A DNA stretch of 64,000 nucleotides, taken from contig CAVYKB010000010.1 in the NCBI GenBank assembly GCA_963768975.1, positions 62,001 through 126,000 of the forward strand, read 5' to 3'. Positions 16,331 to 28,194 of the stretch are shown piece after piece (positions within the stretch are counted from its first letter, which is position 1; the number at the start of each line of letters is the position of its first letter). Origin of the DNA: CADCTB01 sp963768975 (GTDB lineage Bacteria; Actinomycetota; Acidimicrobiia; Acidimicrobiales; AC-14). Position numbers and translations under genes: made by a program. The notes under the pieces are model-generated. The model had not been told where the DNA came from. It did no database searches and saw only the letters and a program-made list of their open reading frames with translations.

Positions 16331-17470
16331 ATGAGCACTGTCCCCGGGTTCGTAGCGTCGGGCGTGGCGTGTGGCATCAAGGAGGGCGGGGCACCCGACC
16401 TGGCCCTCGTCGCCACCGCCGACGGGCGGCCGGTGCCGGCGGCTGGCGTCTTCACGTCCAACCTGGCTGCGGCCGCGCCGGTGCAGGTCAGCCGGGCGCA
16501 CCTGGCCGCGACCGGGGGCTACGCCTCCGCGGTCGTGATCAACAGCGGCAACGCCAACGCCGCCACCGGCGCCACCGGGCGGGAGCAGGCCGAGCAGACG
16601 TGCGCGCTCGTCGCCGAGGGTCTCGGCTGCCGACCAGAAGAGGTCTTGGTCTGCTCGACCGGCCTCATCGGCATCCCCCTCCCGTTCGCCGCCTTGCGCT
16701 CCGGCATCTCCCCGCTGGTGGCTGCGCGCGACGCCGGCGGCTTCCCCGCCGCTGCCGTGGCCATGATGACCACCGACCTCGGTCCGAAGGACCTCGTCCA
16801 CCCCGCCGGCGGCTTCGTGGTTCGGGGCATCGCCAAGGGGGCGGCCATGCTGGCGCCGAACATGGCGACCATGCTGGCGGTCCTGGCCACCGATGCCGCA
16901 GCGACGCCTGCCGAGCTGCAGGCGTTCCTGCGGGCCGGCGTGGCGGGGTCGTTCAACGAACTCTCGGTCGACGGGGCCACGTCCACCAACGACACGGTGA
17001 TCGCCTTCGCCGGCGGCGGCGCGGGCCCCCAGGCCGGCCTGGCCGGCGCCATGGCCGAGGTGTGCGCCGAACTGGCTTTGCTCATGGCCGACGGCGCCGA
17101 GGGGGCGACGAAGCGGGCACGGGTGCGCGTCGTCGGGGCCGCGTCGGCGGACGACGCCCGGCGGGCGGCCCGGAAGGTGGCCGAGAGCCAGCTGGTGCAG
17201 TGCTCGCTCTACGGCGCCGACCCCTACTGGGGCCGCATCGTCAGCGAGCTGGGCAGCGCCGGCGCCGCCTTCGACATCGACAAGGTCTCCGTCGCCTACG
17301 ACGGCGTTGTCGTGTGCCGGGCCGGCGTGGCCGTCGACTACGAGGGCACGCTGCTGCAGGGCCGCAACGTCGAGATCATCTGCGACCTGGGGCTGGGCGA
17401 CGGCGCCGCGGTGATGACGTTCACCGATCTGTCGCCCGAGTACATCGCCGAGAACATGAGGACCTCATGA
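16331..17470 (+). CDS. argJ: bifunctional ornithine acetyltransferase / N-acetylglutamate synthase
   Basis: ArgJ recycles the acetyl group from N-acetylornithine to glutamate. The 379-residue precursor is cleaved autocatalytically at the Thr of APNMATMLA, which is present here, and an N-terminal NSGNANAATG motif is also visible. ATG 16331 is preferred, with a GGTCCGG-type upstream sequence. The stop overlaps argB as ATGA. Confidence 0.95.
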   Translation: MSTVPGFVASGVACGIKEGGAPDLALVATADGRPVPAAGVFTSNLAAAAPVQVSRAHLAATGGYASAVVINSGNANAATGATGREQAEQTCALVAEGLGCRPEEVLVCSTGLIGIPLPFAALRSGISPLVAARDAGGFPAAAVAMMTTDLGPKDLVHPAGGFVVRGIAKGAAMLAPNMATMLAVLATDAAATPAELQAFLRAGVAGSFNELSVDGATSTNDTVIAFAGGGAGPQAGLAGAMAEVCAELALLMADGAEGATKRARVRVVGAASADDARRAARKVAESQLVQCSLYGADPYWGRIVSELGSAGAAFDIDKVSVAYDGVVVCRAGVAVDYEGTLLQGRNVEIICDLGLGDGAAVMTFTDLSPEYIAENMRTS

Positions 17471-18299
17471 AGGCTGACGTACTGCTCGAGGCCCTGCCGT
17501 ACATCCAGCGGTTCCGGGGCAAGGTCGTCGTCGTGAAGTACGGCGGCGCAGCCATGACCGACCCCAAGCTGTCGACGCTGTTCGCCCAGGACGTGGTGCT
17601 GATGCGCTCGGTCGGGATGCGCCCGGTGGTCGTGCACGGCGGCGGGCCGCAGATCGGCAGCCTCATGAAGCGGCTAGGCATGGTGCCGGAGTTCCGCGAC
17701 GGCCTGCGCGTCACCGACGCCGAGACCCTCGACGTGGCCCGCATGGTGCTGGTCGGCAAGGTGAACCGGGACATCGTCTCGGCCATCAACGTGCACGGGC
17801 CAATGGCCGTCGGCCTGTCGGGGGAGGATGCCGGCCTCATCACCGCTTCGGCCCGCCATCCCGACCTGGGCTACGTGGGCAACGTCGACTCCGTGAACCC
17901 CGGCATCCTCGACCGGCTGCTGGCCGAGGAGCTGATTCCCGTCGTGGCCACCATCGGCACCGACATGGAGGGGCAGGCGTACAACATCAACGCCGATACC
18001 GCCGCCGGCGCGGTGGCCGAGGCGGTGGCCGCGGAGAAGCTCGTCTATCTGACCGACGTGATCGGCGTGCTGCGCGACCTCGCCGACCCCGAGAGCCTCA
18101 TCACCACTGCATCGGCGGACGAGCTCGACAAGCTCATCGACGAGGGCGTGCTCACCGGGGGGATGATCCCGAAGATCGCCTCGTGCACCCGGGCGGTGCG
18201 CAACGGCGTGGCCCACGCCCACATCCTCGACGGGCGGGTGCCGCACGCCCTGCTGCTGGAGATGTTCACCCGGGACGGCATCGGGACCATGGTCAGCGC

Positions 18300-18303
<4 letters not shown>
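17467..18303 (+). CDS. argB: acetylglutamate kinase
   Basis: ArgB phosphorylates N-acetylglutamate. The amino-acid-kinase fold is marked by VVKYGGAAM, VVHGGGPQI, the NINADTAAG substrate segment and the C-terminal GGMIPKI. At 278 residues it is slightly shorter than arginine-inhibited relatives, which often have a longer N-terminal helix; strong feedback inhibition therefore cannot be assumed. It overlaps both neighbours by four bases. Confidence 0.95.
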
Positions 18304-19468
<1,165 letters not shown>

Positions 19469-19472
<4 letters not shown>

Positions 19473-20329
19473 GGCACATTTTGGAGGTCGACGACCTGTC
19501 CACCGACGAGCTGACTGCCGTCCTCGACCTGGCCGAGCAGAGCGACCCGCCGGCGGTCTTCGCCGGCCGGGGCGCGGCCCTGGTGTTCGAGAAGCCGTCG
19601 AACCGGACCCGGGTGTCAATGGAGATGGCCGTCGTGCAGCTGGGCGGCCACCCGGTGAGCCTGCGCGCCGAAGAGGTCGGGATCGACACCCGGGAGACGG
19701 CCGAGGACCTGGCTCGCACGCTCTCGCAGTTCTGCGCGGTGATCGGGGCGCGGGTGTTCGAGCACTCGAAGCTGACCCGGATGGCCGGCGCCGCCGGCGT
19801 CCCGGTCGTCAACCTGCTGTCCGACGACGCCCACCCGGTCCAGGCTCTAGCCGACCTGCTCACCATCCGCCAGCGGTTCGGTTCCCTGGAGGGCCGCAGC
19901 GTGGCCTACATCGGCGACGGGAACAACGTCTGTCGCTCGCTCATGGCCGGCTCCGCGTTGGCCGGCATGCGCATGCGGGTGGCCACGCCGGCGGGCTACG
20001 AGCCGCCGGCTAACGGTGTCGCCGAGCTCACCCACGATCCGGTCCAGGCGGTCGAGGGCGTCGATGCCGTCTACACCGATGTGTGGGCGTCCATGGGCCA
20101 GGAGGAGGAGTCGGCCCAGCGCCGGCAGGACTTCGCCGGCTTCACCATCGACGACGCCCTGATGGCCCACGCATCACCGGACGCTGCCTTCTTGCACTGC
20201 TTGCCGGCGCACCGCGGCGAGGAAGTGGCGGCGTCGGTGATCGACGGCGCCCAAAGCGCGGTGTGGCAGCAGGCCGCCAACCGGATGCACGCCCAACGAG
20301 GGCTGTTGCTGTGGCTGCTGTCCCAATGA
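19469..20329 (+). CDS. argF: ornithine carbamoyltransferase, variant HPVQ motif
   Basis: ArgF forms citrulline from ornithine and carbamoyl phosphate. The carbamoyl phosphate loop is SNRTRVSME and the ornithine-side catalytic motif HCLPAHRGEEV is intact, identifying the ornithine enzyme rather than aspartate carbamoyltransferase. The usual HPCQ motif reads HPVQ (DDAHPVQALADLLT), an uncommon substitution. At 286 residues it is about 20 shorter than typical, mostly at the N-terminus. GTG 19469 overlaps the argD stop. Confidence 0.93.
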
Positions 20330-20332
20330 CCG

Positions 20333-20380
20333 GCGTTTGGTCAATCGGCGGCGACATACCACCCCCTCTTGACCAAACGC
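20333..20380. repeat. 12-bp perfect inverted repeat between argF and argR
   Basis: GCGTTTGGTCAA (20333-20344) and TTGACCAAACGC (20369-20380) are perfect inverted copies separated by 24 bases. They fill most of the only real gap within the arg operon. No T tract follows, so a simple intrinsic terminator is unlikely; an operator or mRNA stability/processing hairpin is possible. Confidence 0.6.
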
Positions 20381-20393
20381 GGAACGGCGCGCA

Positions 20394-20861
20394 GTGAGGC
20401 TGGCGAAACCGCAGCGCCAGCACCGGGTCGCCCGTATGCTCGAGGAGCATGCGGTGACCAGCCAGGACCAGCTGGTCGAGCTGCTGGCCGCGGATGGCGT
20501 GGTCGCCAGCCAGGTGACGGTGTCGCGCGACCTCGAGGAGCTGGGCGCGGTCAAGGTGCGCATGGCCGGCGGCGAGACCGTGTACGCCATCCCCGAGCTG
20601 CCCAAGGACCGGGTGGTGCCCGAGAGCCACCTACGGCGGGTGCTGGGGGAGTGGCTGGTGGAGGTGTCGCACTCTGCGAACCTGGTGGTGCTGCGCACCC
20701 CGCCGGGATCGGCGCACGTGGTCGGCTCGGCCATCGACAGGGCCGGGCTGCCCGACGTGCTGGGCAGCGTGGCCGGCGACGACACGGTGCTGGTGGTCTG
20801 TAGCGAGCGGGTGGGCGGGGAAGCGGTTGCCCGGCGGTTATCCGAATTGGCCGGGCTCTAG
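20394..20861 (+). CDS. argR: arginine repressor
   Basis: ArgR is the arginine-dependent DNA-binding repressor. The N-terminal winged helix (about 10-75) includes VASQVTVSRDLEELGAVKV, the recognition region, and the C-terminal hexamerisation/arginine-binding domain includes GSVAGDDTVLVV. The length of 155 residues is normal. GTG 20394 follows the inverted repeat. Its operator is visible upstream of argC, so the operon is predicted to be autoregulated. Confidence 0.94.
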   Translation: MRLAKPQRQHRVARMLEEHAVTSQDQLVELLAADGVVASQVTVSRDLEELGAVKVRMAGGETVYAIPELPKDRVVPESHLRRVLGEWLVEVSHSANLVVLRTPPGSAHVVGSAIDRAGLPDVLGSVAGDDTVLVVCSERVGGEAVARRLSELAGL

Positions 20862-20876
20862 AGAGGAACGCTGAAG

Positions 20877-22070
20877 ATGGCAAAGAAAGTCGTACTTGCG
20901 TATAGCGGCGGGCTCGACACGTCGGTGGCCGTGCGGTGGATGGCCGAGGAGTGGGGGGTCGACGTAGTGGCCGTGGCTGTCAACGTCGGCCAAGGCGGCG
21001 ACTTCGATGTCATCCGGGAACGGGCGAAGGCCGCCGGCGCGGTCGAGGTCGTCGTGGTCGACTGCGTCGAGCAGTACGCGGACGAGTACGTGGCGCCGGC
21101 GCTGAAGGCGAACGCCCTGTACGAGGGGCGGTACCCGCTCGTGTCGTCGTTGTCGCGGCCGATCATCGTCGAGCACCTGGTCCAGGCAGCCAGGAAGTTC
21201 GGCGCCGACGGGGTGGCCCACGGCTGCACGGGCAAGGGCAACGACCAGGTCCGCTTCGAGGTGTCGACCCGGGCCCTGGCGCCGGACCTGGAGGTGCTGG
21301 CACCGGTCCGCACGTGGGGCCTGACCCGGGAGGACTCGATCGACTACGCCGAGAAGCACGGCATCCCGGTGAACGTCACGAAGGCCAGCCCGTACTCCAT
21401 CGACGAGAACCTCTGGGGCAAGGCCATCGAGTGCGGCGTCCTGGAGGACCCGTGGGAGTCGCCCCCGGAGGACGTCTTCACCCTGACCCGGCCTACGGCC
21501 ACCGATCCCGTCGACCTGGTCATCGGGTTCGAGGCCGGCGTGCCGGTAGCGGTGGACGGCAAGGCCATGGGTCTGGCCGAGCTGGTCGTCCACGTCGGCG
21601 ACATCGTCGGCTCCTACGGCTGGGGGCGGGTCGACATGGTCGAGAGCCGGCGGGTCGGCATCAAGAGCCGCGAGGTGTACGAGTGCCCGGGGGCACTAGC
21701 GCTGATCATGGCCCATCAGGATCTGGAGGGGTTGACGCTTGAGCGCGACGCGTTCCACGAGAAGGCCCGGCTCGAGCCCCGCTGGTCGGAGCTGGTCTAC
21801 GACGGCATGTGGCACTCGCCGCTGAAGGCCGCCCTCGACGCCTTTGTGAACGAGACGCAGAAGTACGTGACCGGCGAGGTGCGGCTGCGCTGCGAGCCCG
21901 GCCGCTGCTCGGTGGCAGGCCGGCGCAGCGACGTCGGCCTCTACGACTACGGGCTGGCCACCTACGACGCAGCCGACAGCTTCCACCACGAGGACGCCGC
22001 CGGCTTCGTCCGCCTGTGGAGCCTCGGCGTGCAGACCTGGGCTAGCCGCCAGGAACGGCCCAAGACGTGA
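20877..22070 (+). CDS. argG: argininosuccinate synthase
   Basis: ArgG joins citrulline and aspartate using ATP. It begins with the P-loop-like VLAYSGGLDTSV and has HGCTGKGNDQVRFE and the C-terminal SLYDYGLATYD-like segment (VGLYDYGLATYD). The length of 397 residues is typical. A GAGAGGAA sequence precedes ATG 20877, and the stop overlaps argH. Confidence 0.96.
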   Translation: MAKKVVLAYSGGLDTSVAVRWMAEEWGVDVVAVAVNVGQGGDFDVIRERAKAAGAVEVVVVDCVEQYADEYVAPALKANALYEGRYPLVSSLSRPIIVEHLVQAARKFGADGVAHGCTGKGNDQVRFEVSTRALAPDLEVLAPVRTWGLTREDSIDYAEKHGIPVNVTKASPYSIDENLWGKAIECGVLEDPWESPPEDVFTLTRPTATDPVDLVIGFEAGVPVAVDGKAMGLAELVVHVGDIVGSYGWGRVDMVESRRVGIKSREVYECPGALALIMAHQDLEGLTLERDAFHEKARLEPRWSELVYDGMWHSPLKAALDAFVNETQKYVTGEVRLRCEPGRCSVAGRRSDVGLYDYGLATYDAADSFHHEDAAGFVRLWSLGVQTWASRQERPKT

Positions 22071-23449
22071 CGCTTTGGGCGGGGCGGCTGGAGGGCGGTC
22101 CCGCCGCCGAGCTGTGGGCGTACACCGCCAGCCTCGACGTCGACCGGCGCATGGCGACCGACGACGTCGCCGGCTCCCGCGCCCACGTGCGGGGGCTGGC
22201 CCGGGCCGGCCTGCTGTCGGAGGAGGAGGCCGGCGCCCTGCTCGCCGCGCTGGACGCGGTGGGCGAGGAGCTGGCCGCCGGCACATTCGCCTTCGCGTCC
22301 ACCGACGAGGACGTGCACACGGCAGTCGAGCGCAGGGTCACCGAGTTGGCCGGGCCGGTGGGCGGTCGCCTCCATACCGGCCGGAGCCGCAACGACCAGG
22401 TGGCCACCGACCTGCGGCTGTGGGCCAAGCGCGAGCTGGCGGGCGTGGCCTCCCGGGTCGTGATGCTCCAGGAGGTCCTGCTGGCCCGGGCCGAGGCCGC
22501 CGGCGGTACCTACTTGCCCGGATACACCCACCTCCAGCGGGCCCAGCCGGTCCTCCTCGCCCACCACCTCCTGGCCCACGGGTGGGCCCTGGCCCGCGAC
22601 GTCGACCGCCTGCTCGACACCCGCCGGCGCCTCGATGTGTCGCCCCTCGGCGCCGGCGCCCTCGCCGGCTCCTCGCTGCCGCTCGACCCGGCGGCCACCG
22701 CCGCCGACCTTGGCTTCGCCGGCGTCTTCGAGAACTCCCTCGACGCGGTGAGCGACCGGGACTTCGTCGCCGAAGCGTTGTTCGACCTGGCCCTGCTCGG
22801 CGTGCACCTCTCCCGCATCGGCGAGGAGGTGGTGCTGTGGTCGAGCGCCGAGTTCGGCTTCCTGCGCCTGGCCGACGCGTGGGCCACGGGCAGCTCGATG
22901 CTCCCCCAGAAGAAGAACCCTGACGTGGCGGAGCTGGCCCGGGGCAAAAGCGGGCGCCTGATCGGGCACCTGACCGGCATCCTGGTGACCCTCAAGGGCC
23001 TGCCGCTGGCCTACAATCGCGACCTCCAGGAGGACAAGGAGCCGCTGTTCGACGCCGTTGAGCAGGTCAACCTCGGCGTCGCCGCCCTGGCCGGGCTGCT
23101 GGCCACCGCCACCTTCGACGCCGGCCGGATGGCCGCCGCCGCCGATGCGCCCGAGACCGCGGCGGCGGCCGTCGACCTCGCAGAGTTCCTCGTGGCCGCG
23201 GGGATGCCGTTCCGCGACGCCCACCACGTGGTCGCCGGCCTGGTCCGTGAAGCCTCGGCCGGCGCGTCGCTCGTCGAGCTCGTCGCCAGCCACCCCCAGC
23301 TCGGCCCCGAGGCCGCTCTCCTGCTCGAGCCCGGTGCCGCCGTGCGCCGGCGGACCACAGCGGGCGGGGCGGGGCCGGCGCCGGTGGCGAACCAGTTGGA
23401 GCGGTTCCACGCCCGCCTCGCCCTGGATCAGGGCAGGCTGTCGAAGTGA
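22067..23449 (+). CDS. argH: argininosuccinate lyase
   Basis: ArgH cleaves argininosuccinate to arginine and fumarate. The fumarase/aspartase superfamily signature GSSMLPQKKNPD is present near residue 275, along with HTGRSRNDQVATD and the TYLPGYTHLQRAQP segment carrying the catalytic His region. The length is 460 residues. GTG 22067 overlaps argG; the stop overlaps the following gene, extending the operon. Confidence 0.96.
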   Translation: MTLWAGRLEGGPAAELWAYTASLDVDRRMATDDVAGSRAHVRGLARAGLLSEEEAGALLAALDAVGEELAAGTFAFASTDEDVHTAVERRVTELAGPVGGRLHTGRSRNDQVATDLRLWAKRELAGVASRVVMLQEVLLARAEAAGGTYLPGYTHLQRAQPVLLAHHLLAHGWALARDVDRLLDTRRRLDVSPLGAGALAGSSLPLDPAATAADLGFAGVFENSLDAVSDRDFVAEALFDLALLGVHLSRIGEEVVLWSSAEFGFLRLADAWATGSSMLPQKKNPDVAELARGKSGRLIGHLTGILVTLKGLPLAYNRDLQEDKEPLFDAVEQVNLGVAALAGLLATATFDAGRMAAAADAPETAAAAVDLAEFLVAAGMPFRDAHHVVAGLVREASAGASLVELVASHPQLGPEAALLLEPGAAVRRRTTAGGAGPAPVANQLERFHARLALDQGRLSK

Positions 23450-24195
23450 GCCGCCGGTTACTCGTCGCCCTCATCGCCCTGATCGGCTCGGCCGGAGTCG
23501 TCGTCGCCGTCCTGGTCGTGTTCTTCCCCGAGAAGGACACCACGACGCTGGCCCAGGCCGGGCAGGTCCGAAGCGTGGAGATCGACGTCGAGGCGGGACG
23601 GGTGGAGGTCGTACCAGGCGGGGGCCAGGAGGCGATGATCACCCGGACCCGTCGCTACCTCGTCGGGGCACCGGAGGTCCGAGAGTCCCTCGACGGCGGC
23701 GTCCTGCGCATCGCTGCGGAGTGCCGGGGGGCGATCGCCGCCGGCTGCGGGGTCGACTACCGGGTGGAGGTGCCCGCCGCCGCCCCGGTCCGCATCCGCA
23801 TCCAGCGAGGCTCTGTGTCGGTCACGGAGACGTCCGGTATGGTGGAGGTCGACGCTGGCGCCGGCAACGTCGTGCTCACGCGGACCCGCGGCCCGGTGAA
23901 GGTGGAGACCACGGCCGGCAACGTCGAAGGTATCGACATCGCCCCCCAGTTCCTCGACGCCACCACCAGCGCCGGGCGCATCCGCCTGTCGGTCGCCGTG
24001 CCGCCGGGGCGGCTGGGCCTCAAGACCGGCGCCGGCAACATCGACGTGGCCCTGCCGGTGACCCCGGGGGGCTACCGGGTGGCCGCCGATGCCGGCGCCG
24101 GGAAGGCCGACGTCAGCGTCGAGCAGGATGTCGGGGGAAGCCGGTCGATCATCGCCACGACCAGCGCGGGGAACATCCGCATCCACTCCCGCTGA
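23446..24195 (+). CDS. DUF4097-like membrane-anchored beta-repeat protein
   Basis: An N-terminal transmembrane helix or signal anchor (about 5-27, LLVALIALIG...) is followed by a repetitive beta-rich domain with recurring AGAGN/TTAGN/TSAGR motifs, as in DUF4097 putative adhesin/beta-helix domains. The 249-residue protein has a cysteine pair in AECRGAIAAGCG. It is coupled to argH by a four-base overlap, although its product is not obviously linked to arginine. Function unknown; the surface location is inferred from topology. Confidence 0.75.
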   Translation: MSRRLLVALIALIGSAGVVVAVLVVFFPEKDTTTLAQAGQVRSVEIDVEAGRVEVVPGGGQEAMITRTRRYLVGAPEVRESLDGGVLRIAAECRGAIAAGCGVDYRVEVPAAAPVRIRIQRGSVSVTETSGMVEVDAGAGNVVLTRTRGPVKVETTAGNVEGIDIAPQFLDATTSAGRIRLSVAVPPGRLGLKTGAGNIDVALPVTPGGYRVAADAGAGKADVSVEQDVGGSRSIIATTSAGNIRIHSR

Positions 24196-24776
24196 GCACG
24201 CTTCTCCCTCGAGAGTTCTTCGCCGCCGACAGCCGCGACCTGGCGCCCCTGCTCCTGAACAAGCTGCTGGTGCGGGGCGAGCGGGCGGGGCGCATCGTCG
24301 AGGTGGAGGCCTATGCCGGCGCCGCCGACCCGGCCAGCCACGCCTTCCGGGGCCGGACGGCCCGCAACGCCACCATGTTCGGCCCGCCCGGTCAGCTGTA
24401 CGTGTACTTCACCTACGGCATGCACTTCTGCGCCAACGTGGTGTGCGGGCCCGACGGCGAGGCCTCGGCCGTCCTGCTCCGGGGCCTCACCCCGCTCGCC
24501 GGCCTCGAGGAGATGCGCGCCGCCCGCGGCCCTGCCGCCCGGCGCGACCGGGACCTGTGCAGCGGCCCGGGCAAGCTGTGCCAGGCCCTCGGGCTGGACC
24601 GCACCTTCGACGGGGCCGACCTGGTCACCGGCGACCGGGGCGTGGCGCTTGAGGACGACGGCACACCCCCGCCGGCGGTGCCGGGCGTCAGTGGGCGGGT
24701 GGGCCTGACGGTGGCGACGGAGGTGCCGTGGCGGTTCTACGTGGCCGGCGCCGTGGGATTATCCCGAGCCGGGTAG
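24192..24776 (+). CDS. mpg: 3-methyladenine DNA glycosylase (Mpg/AAG), apparent CTG start
   Basis: The protein matches the AAG-type glycosylase that excises alkylated purines: LLPREFF, RIVEVEAYAG with the catalytic Glu, DPASHAFRGRTARNATMFGPPG, YVYFTYGMHFCANVV, LLRG and GPGKLCQALG. About 194 residues is a normal length. The conserved N-terminus begins before any ATG, GTG or TTG in this frame; the nearest candidate is CTG 24192, which overlaps the stop of the preceding gene (CTGA). GTG 24271 would lose conserved sequence. Translation probably depends on coupling to the upstream gene. Confidence 0.85.
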   Translation: MSTLLPREFFAADSRDLAPLLLNKLLVRGERAGRIVEVEAYAGAADPASHAFRGRTARNATMFGPPGQLYVYFTYGMHFCANVVCGPDGEASAVLLRGLTPLAGLEEMRAARGPAARRDRDLCSGPGKLCQALGLDRTFDGADLVTGDRGVALEDDGTPPPAVPGVSGRVGLTVATEVPWRFYVAGAVGLSRAG

Positions 24777-24790
24777 GGCGCCCGCTCGGG

Positions 24791-24802
24791 TACCGTCCCG
24801 TC
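24791..24802 (+). promoter_or_regulatory. leaderless-type -10 for tyrS (TACCGT)
   Basis: TACCGT at 24791-24796 ends six bases before GTG 24803, in the 26-bp gap after mpg, supporting this start and an independent tyrS transcript. Confidence 0.45.
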
Positions 24803-26065
24803 GTGGCCGGGAACGTGTTCGAGGAGCTGCGGTGGCGGGGCCTGGTCCACCAGGTCACCGACGACGCGCTGGCCGACAAGCTGGCCGGCGAGCGCTTCAC
24901 CGTCTACCACGGCATCGACATGACGGCCGACAGCCTCCACGTCGGCAGCCTGGTGGGGGTGCTGGTCCTGCGGCGGTTCCAGGAATACGGGCACCGGCCG
25001 GTCGTCCTCCTGGGCGCCGGCACCACCCGCATCGGCGACCCCAGCGGCAAGCGGGCCGAGCGGCCCCTGCTGTCGCCGGCGGAGATCGCCGCCAATACCG
25101 CCGCCATCCGGGCCCAGATCGAGCGCCTCCTCGGCCCCGAGCCCGCGCCGGTGATCGTCGACAACACCGACTGGCTGGCGCCGATGCCGCTGCTCGACTT
25201 CCTCCGCGACGTGGGCAAGCACTTCACCGTCAACGCCATGCTGGCCAAGGAGTCGGTCAAGGCCCGCTTCGCCGAGGCGGGCGTGGGCATCTCCTTCACC
25301 GAGTTCAGCTACATGCTGCTCCAGGCCTACGACTACCTGCACCTGTTCGACGCCGAGGGCTGCTGCCTCCAGATCGGCGGGAGCGACCAGTGGGGCAACA
25401 TCACCGCCGGTATCGACCTCATCCGGCGCAAGCGCGCCGAGGAGGTCTACGGGCTCACCTGGCCGCTGATCGTCAAGGCCGACGGCACCAAGTTCGGCAA
25501 GAGCGAGGCCGGCAACGTCTGGCTCGACCCGGCCCGCACCAGCCCCTATGAGTTCTTCCAGTTCTGGCTGAACACCGACGACCGCGACGTGGGCCGGTAC
25601 CTGCGCGTCTTCACCACCCTCGACGAGGCCGGCATTGCGGCGCTGGAGGCCGTGCCCGCCGGCGGGCGGGCGGCCCACCAGGCCCTGGCCTCCGCCGTTA
25701 CGTCCCTCATCCACGGCGAGGCGGGGGCGGCAGCCGCCGCAGCCGCCGCGGCTGCGCTCTTCGGCGGCGACCTGCGCCACCTCGACGAAGCCGCCCTGGC
25801 CTCCGCCTTCGCCGACGCCCCGTCGAGCGAGCTGGGGGCCGTCCGGCTCCAGGCCGGCGTCCCACTCGTCGACGTGCTGGCCGAGACGGGGCTGGTGGCG
25901 TCAAAGTCGGCGGCCCGTCATGCCGTCATCCAGGGCGGCGTGTCGGTGAACGGTCGGAAAGAAGCTGACCTGGACCGCCGGCTGGGCCCGGACGACCTGC
26001 TGGCCGGCGGCTTCGTTGTGCTGAAGCGGGGGAAGCGGAGCTATCATGTACTGCACGTCCGGTGA
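24803..26065 (+). CDS. tyrS: tyrosyl-tRNA synthetase
   Basis: This class I synthetase charges tRNA-Tyr. It has the HIGH-type motif HVGS near residue 46, the GGSDQWGNITAG tyrosine-specific segment, the KMSKS-equivalent KFGKS near 229, and a C-terminal S4 RNA-binding domain (LVASKSAARHAVIQGGVSVNG...). The length of 420 residues is typical of the bacterial TyrRZ type. It is followed by the rrn operon. Confidence 0.95.
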   Translation: MAGNVFEELRWRGLVHQVTDDALADKLAGERFTVYHGIDMTADSLHVGSLVGVLVLRRFQEYGHRPVVLLGAGTTRIGDPSGKRAERPLLSPAEIAANTAAIRAQIERLLGPEPAPVIVDNTDWLAPMPLLDFLRDVGKHFTVNAMLAKESVKARFAEAGVGISFTEFSYMLLQAYDYLHLFDAEGCCLQIGGSDQWGNITAGIDLIRRKRAEEVYGLTWPLIVKADGTKFGKSEAGNVWLDPARTSPYEFFQFWLNTDDRDVGRYLRVFTTLDEAGIAALEAVPAGGRAAHQALASAVTSLIHGEAGAAAAAAAAAALFGGDLRHLDEAALASAFADAPSSELGAVRLQAGVPLVDVLAETGLVASKSAARHAVIQGGVSVNGRKEADLDRRLGPDDLLAGGFVVLKRGKRSYHVLHVR

Positions 26066-26423
26066 GCAAGCCCCGACAGGGCAGGGTTGCCGGATGGGCC
26101 GAGAGGTGATAAGTTCTCCTCTTGCGCCTAGCGCCTAGGTTGACCGAAAGGTCGGCCCTGCCCTAGTCGAGCAGTGGCACCAACGTCCACGGACGTGTGC
26201 CCCGCCAGCGCTCCTTGAAAACGGAACAGAGAGCTAAAAGCCAGTGCGGGCGACCCCCAACGCATGGGGGCCGCATTGCATTTGCACTGAAACAAACGGA
26301 CAACAAGTCAGTCTGTTTCTGTGCCAGTTGGCGAACGGGTTCAGTGAACCCGCAAGCCGACTCTCCGATTTTGGGCTGATCGAAGTAGACCTGTCGAAAT
26401 GCAGGGTCGATCGGTTCGAGGTC
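26066..26423 (+). promoter_or_regulatory. rrn upstream region and 16S leader
   Basis: No gene is visible in these 358 bases. GGGCAGGG (26079-26086) pairs with CCCTGCCC further down (about 26155-26163), enclosing several small hairpins including GACC-GAAA-GGTC. A TTGACC near 26139 could be a -35 element. CTCCTTGAAAAC (26211-26222) resembles an actinobacterial boxA antitermination element. AAAACGGAACAGAGAG (26218-26233) is the 5' strand of the 16S processing stalk. CCCCC-AACGCAT-GGGGG and CGGGTTC-AGT-GAACCCG hairpins follow. Confidence 0.6.
26218..26233 (+). other. 16S processing stalk, 5' strand
   Basis: AAAACGGAACAGAGAG is perfectly complementary to CTCTCTGTTCCGTTTT at 28075-28090 in the spacer. 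Pairing brackets the 16S rRNA, the arrangement cleaved by RNase III. Confidence 0.8.

Positions 26424-28194
<1,771 letters not shown>

Noticed and set aside
26087..26150. tRNA-like segment after tyrS
   Set aside because: No acceptor/T-loop/anticodon arrangement can be formed; it fits a general hairpin cluster better.
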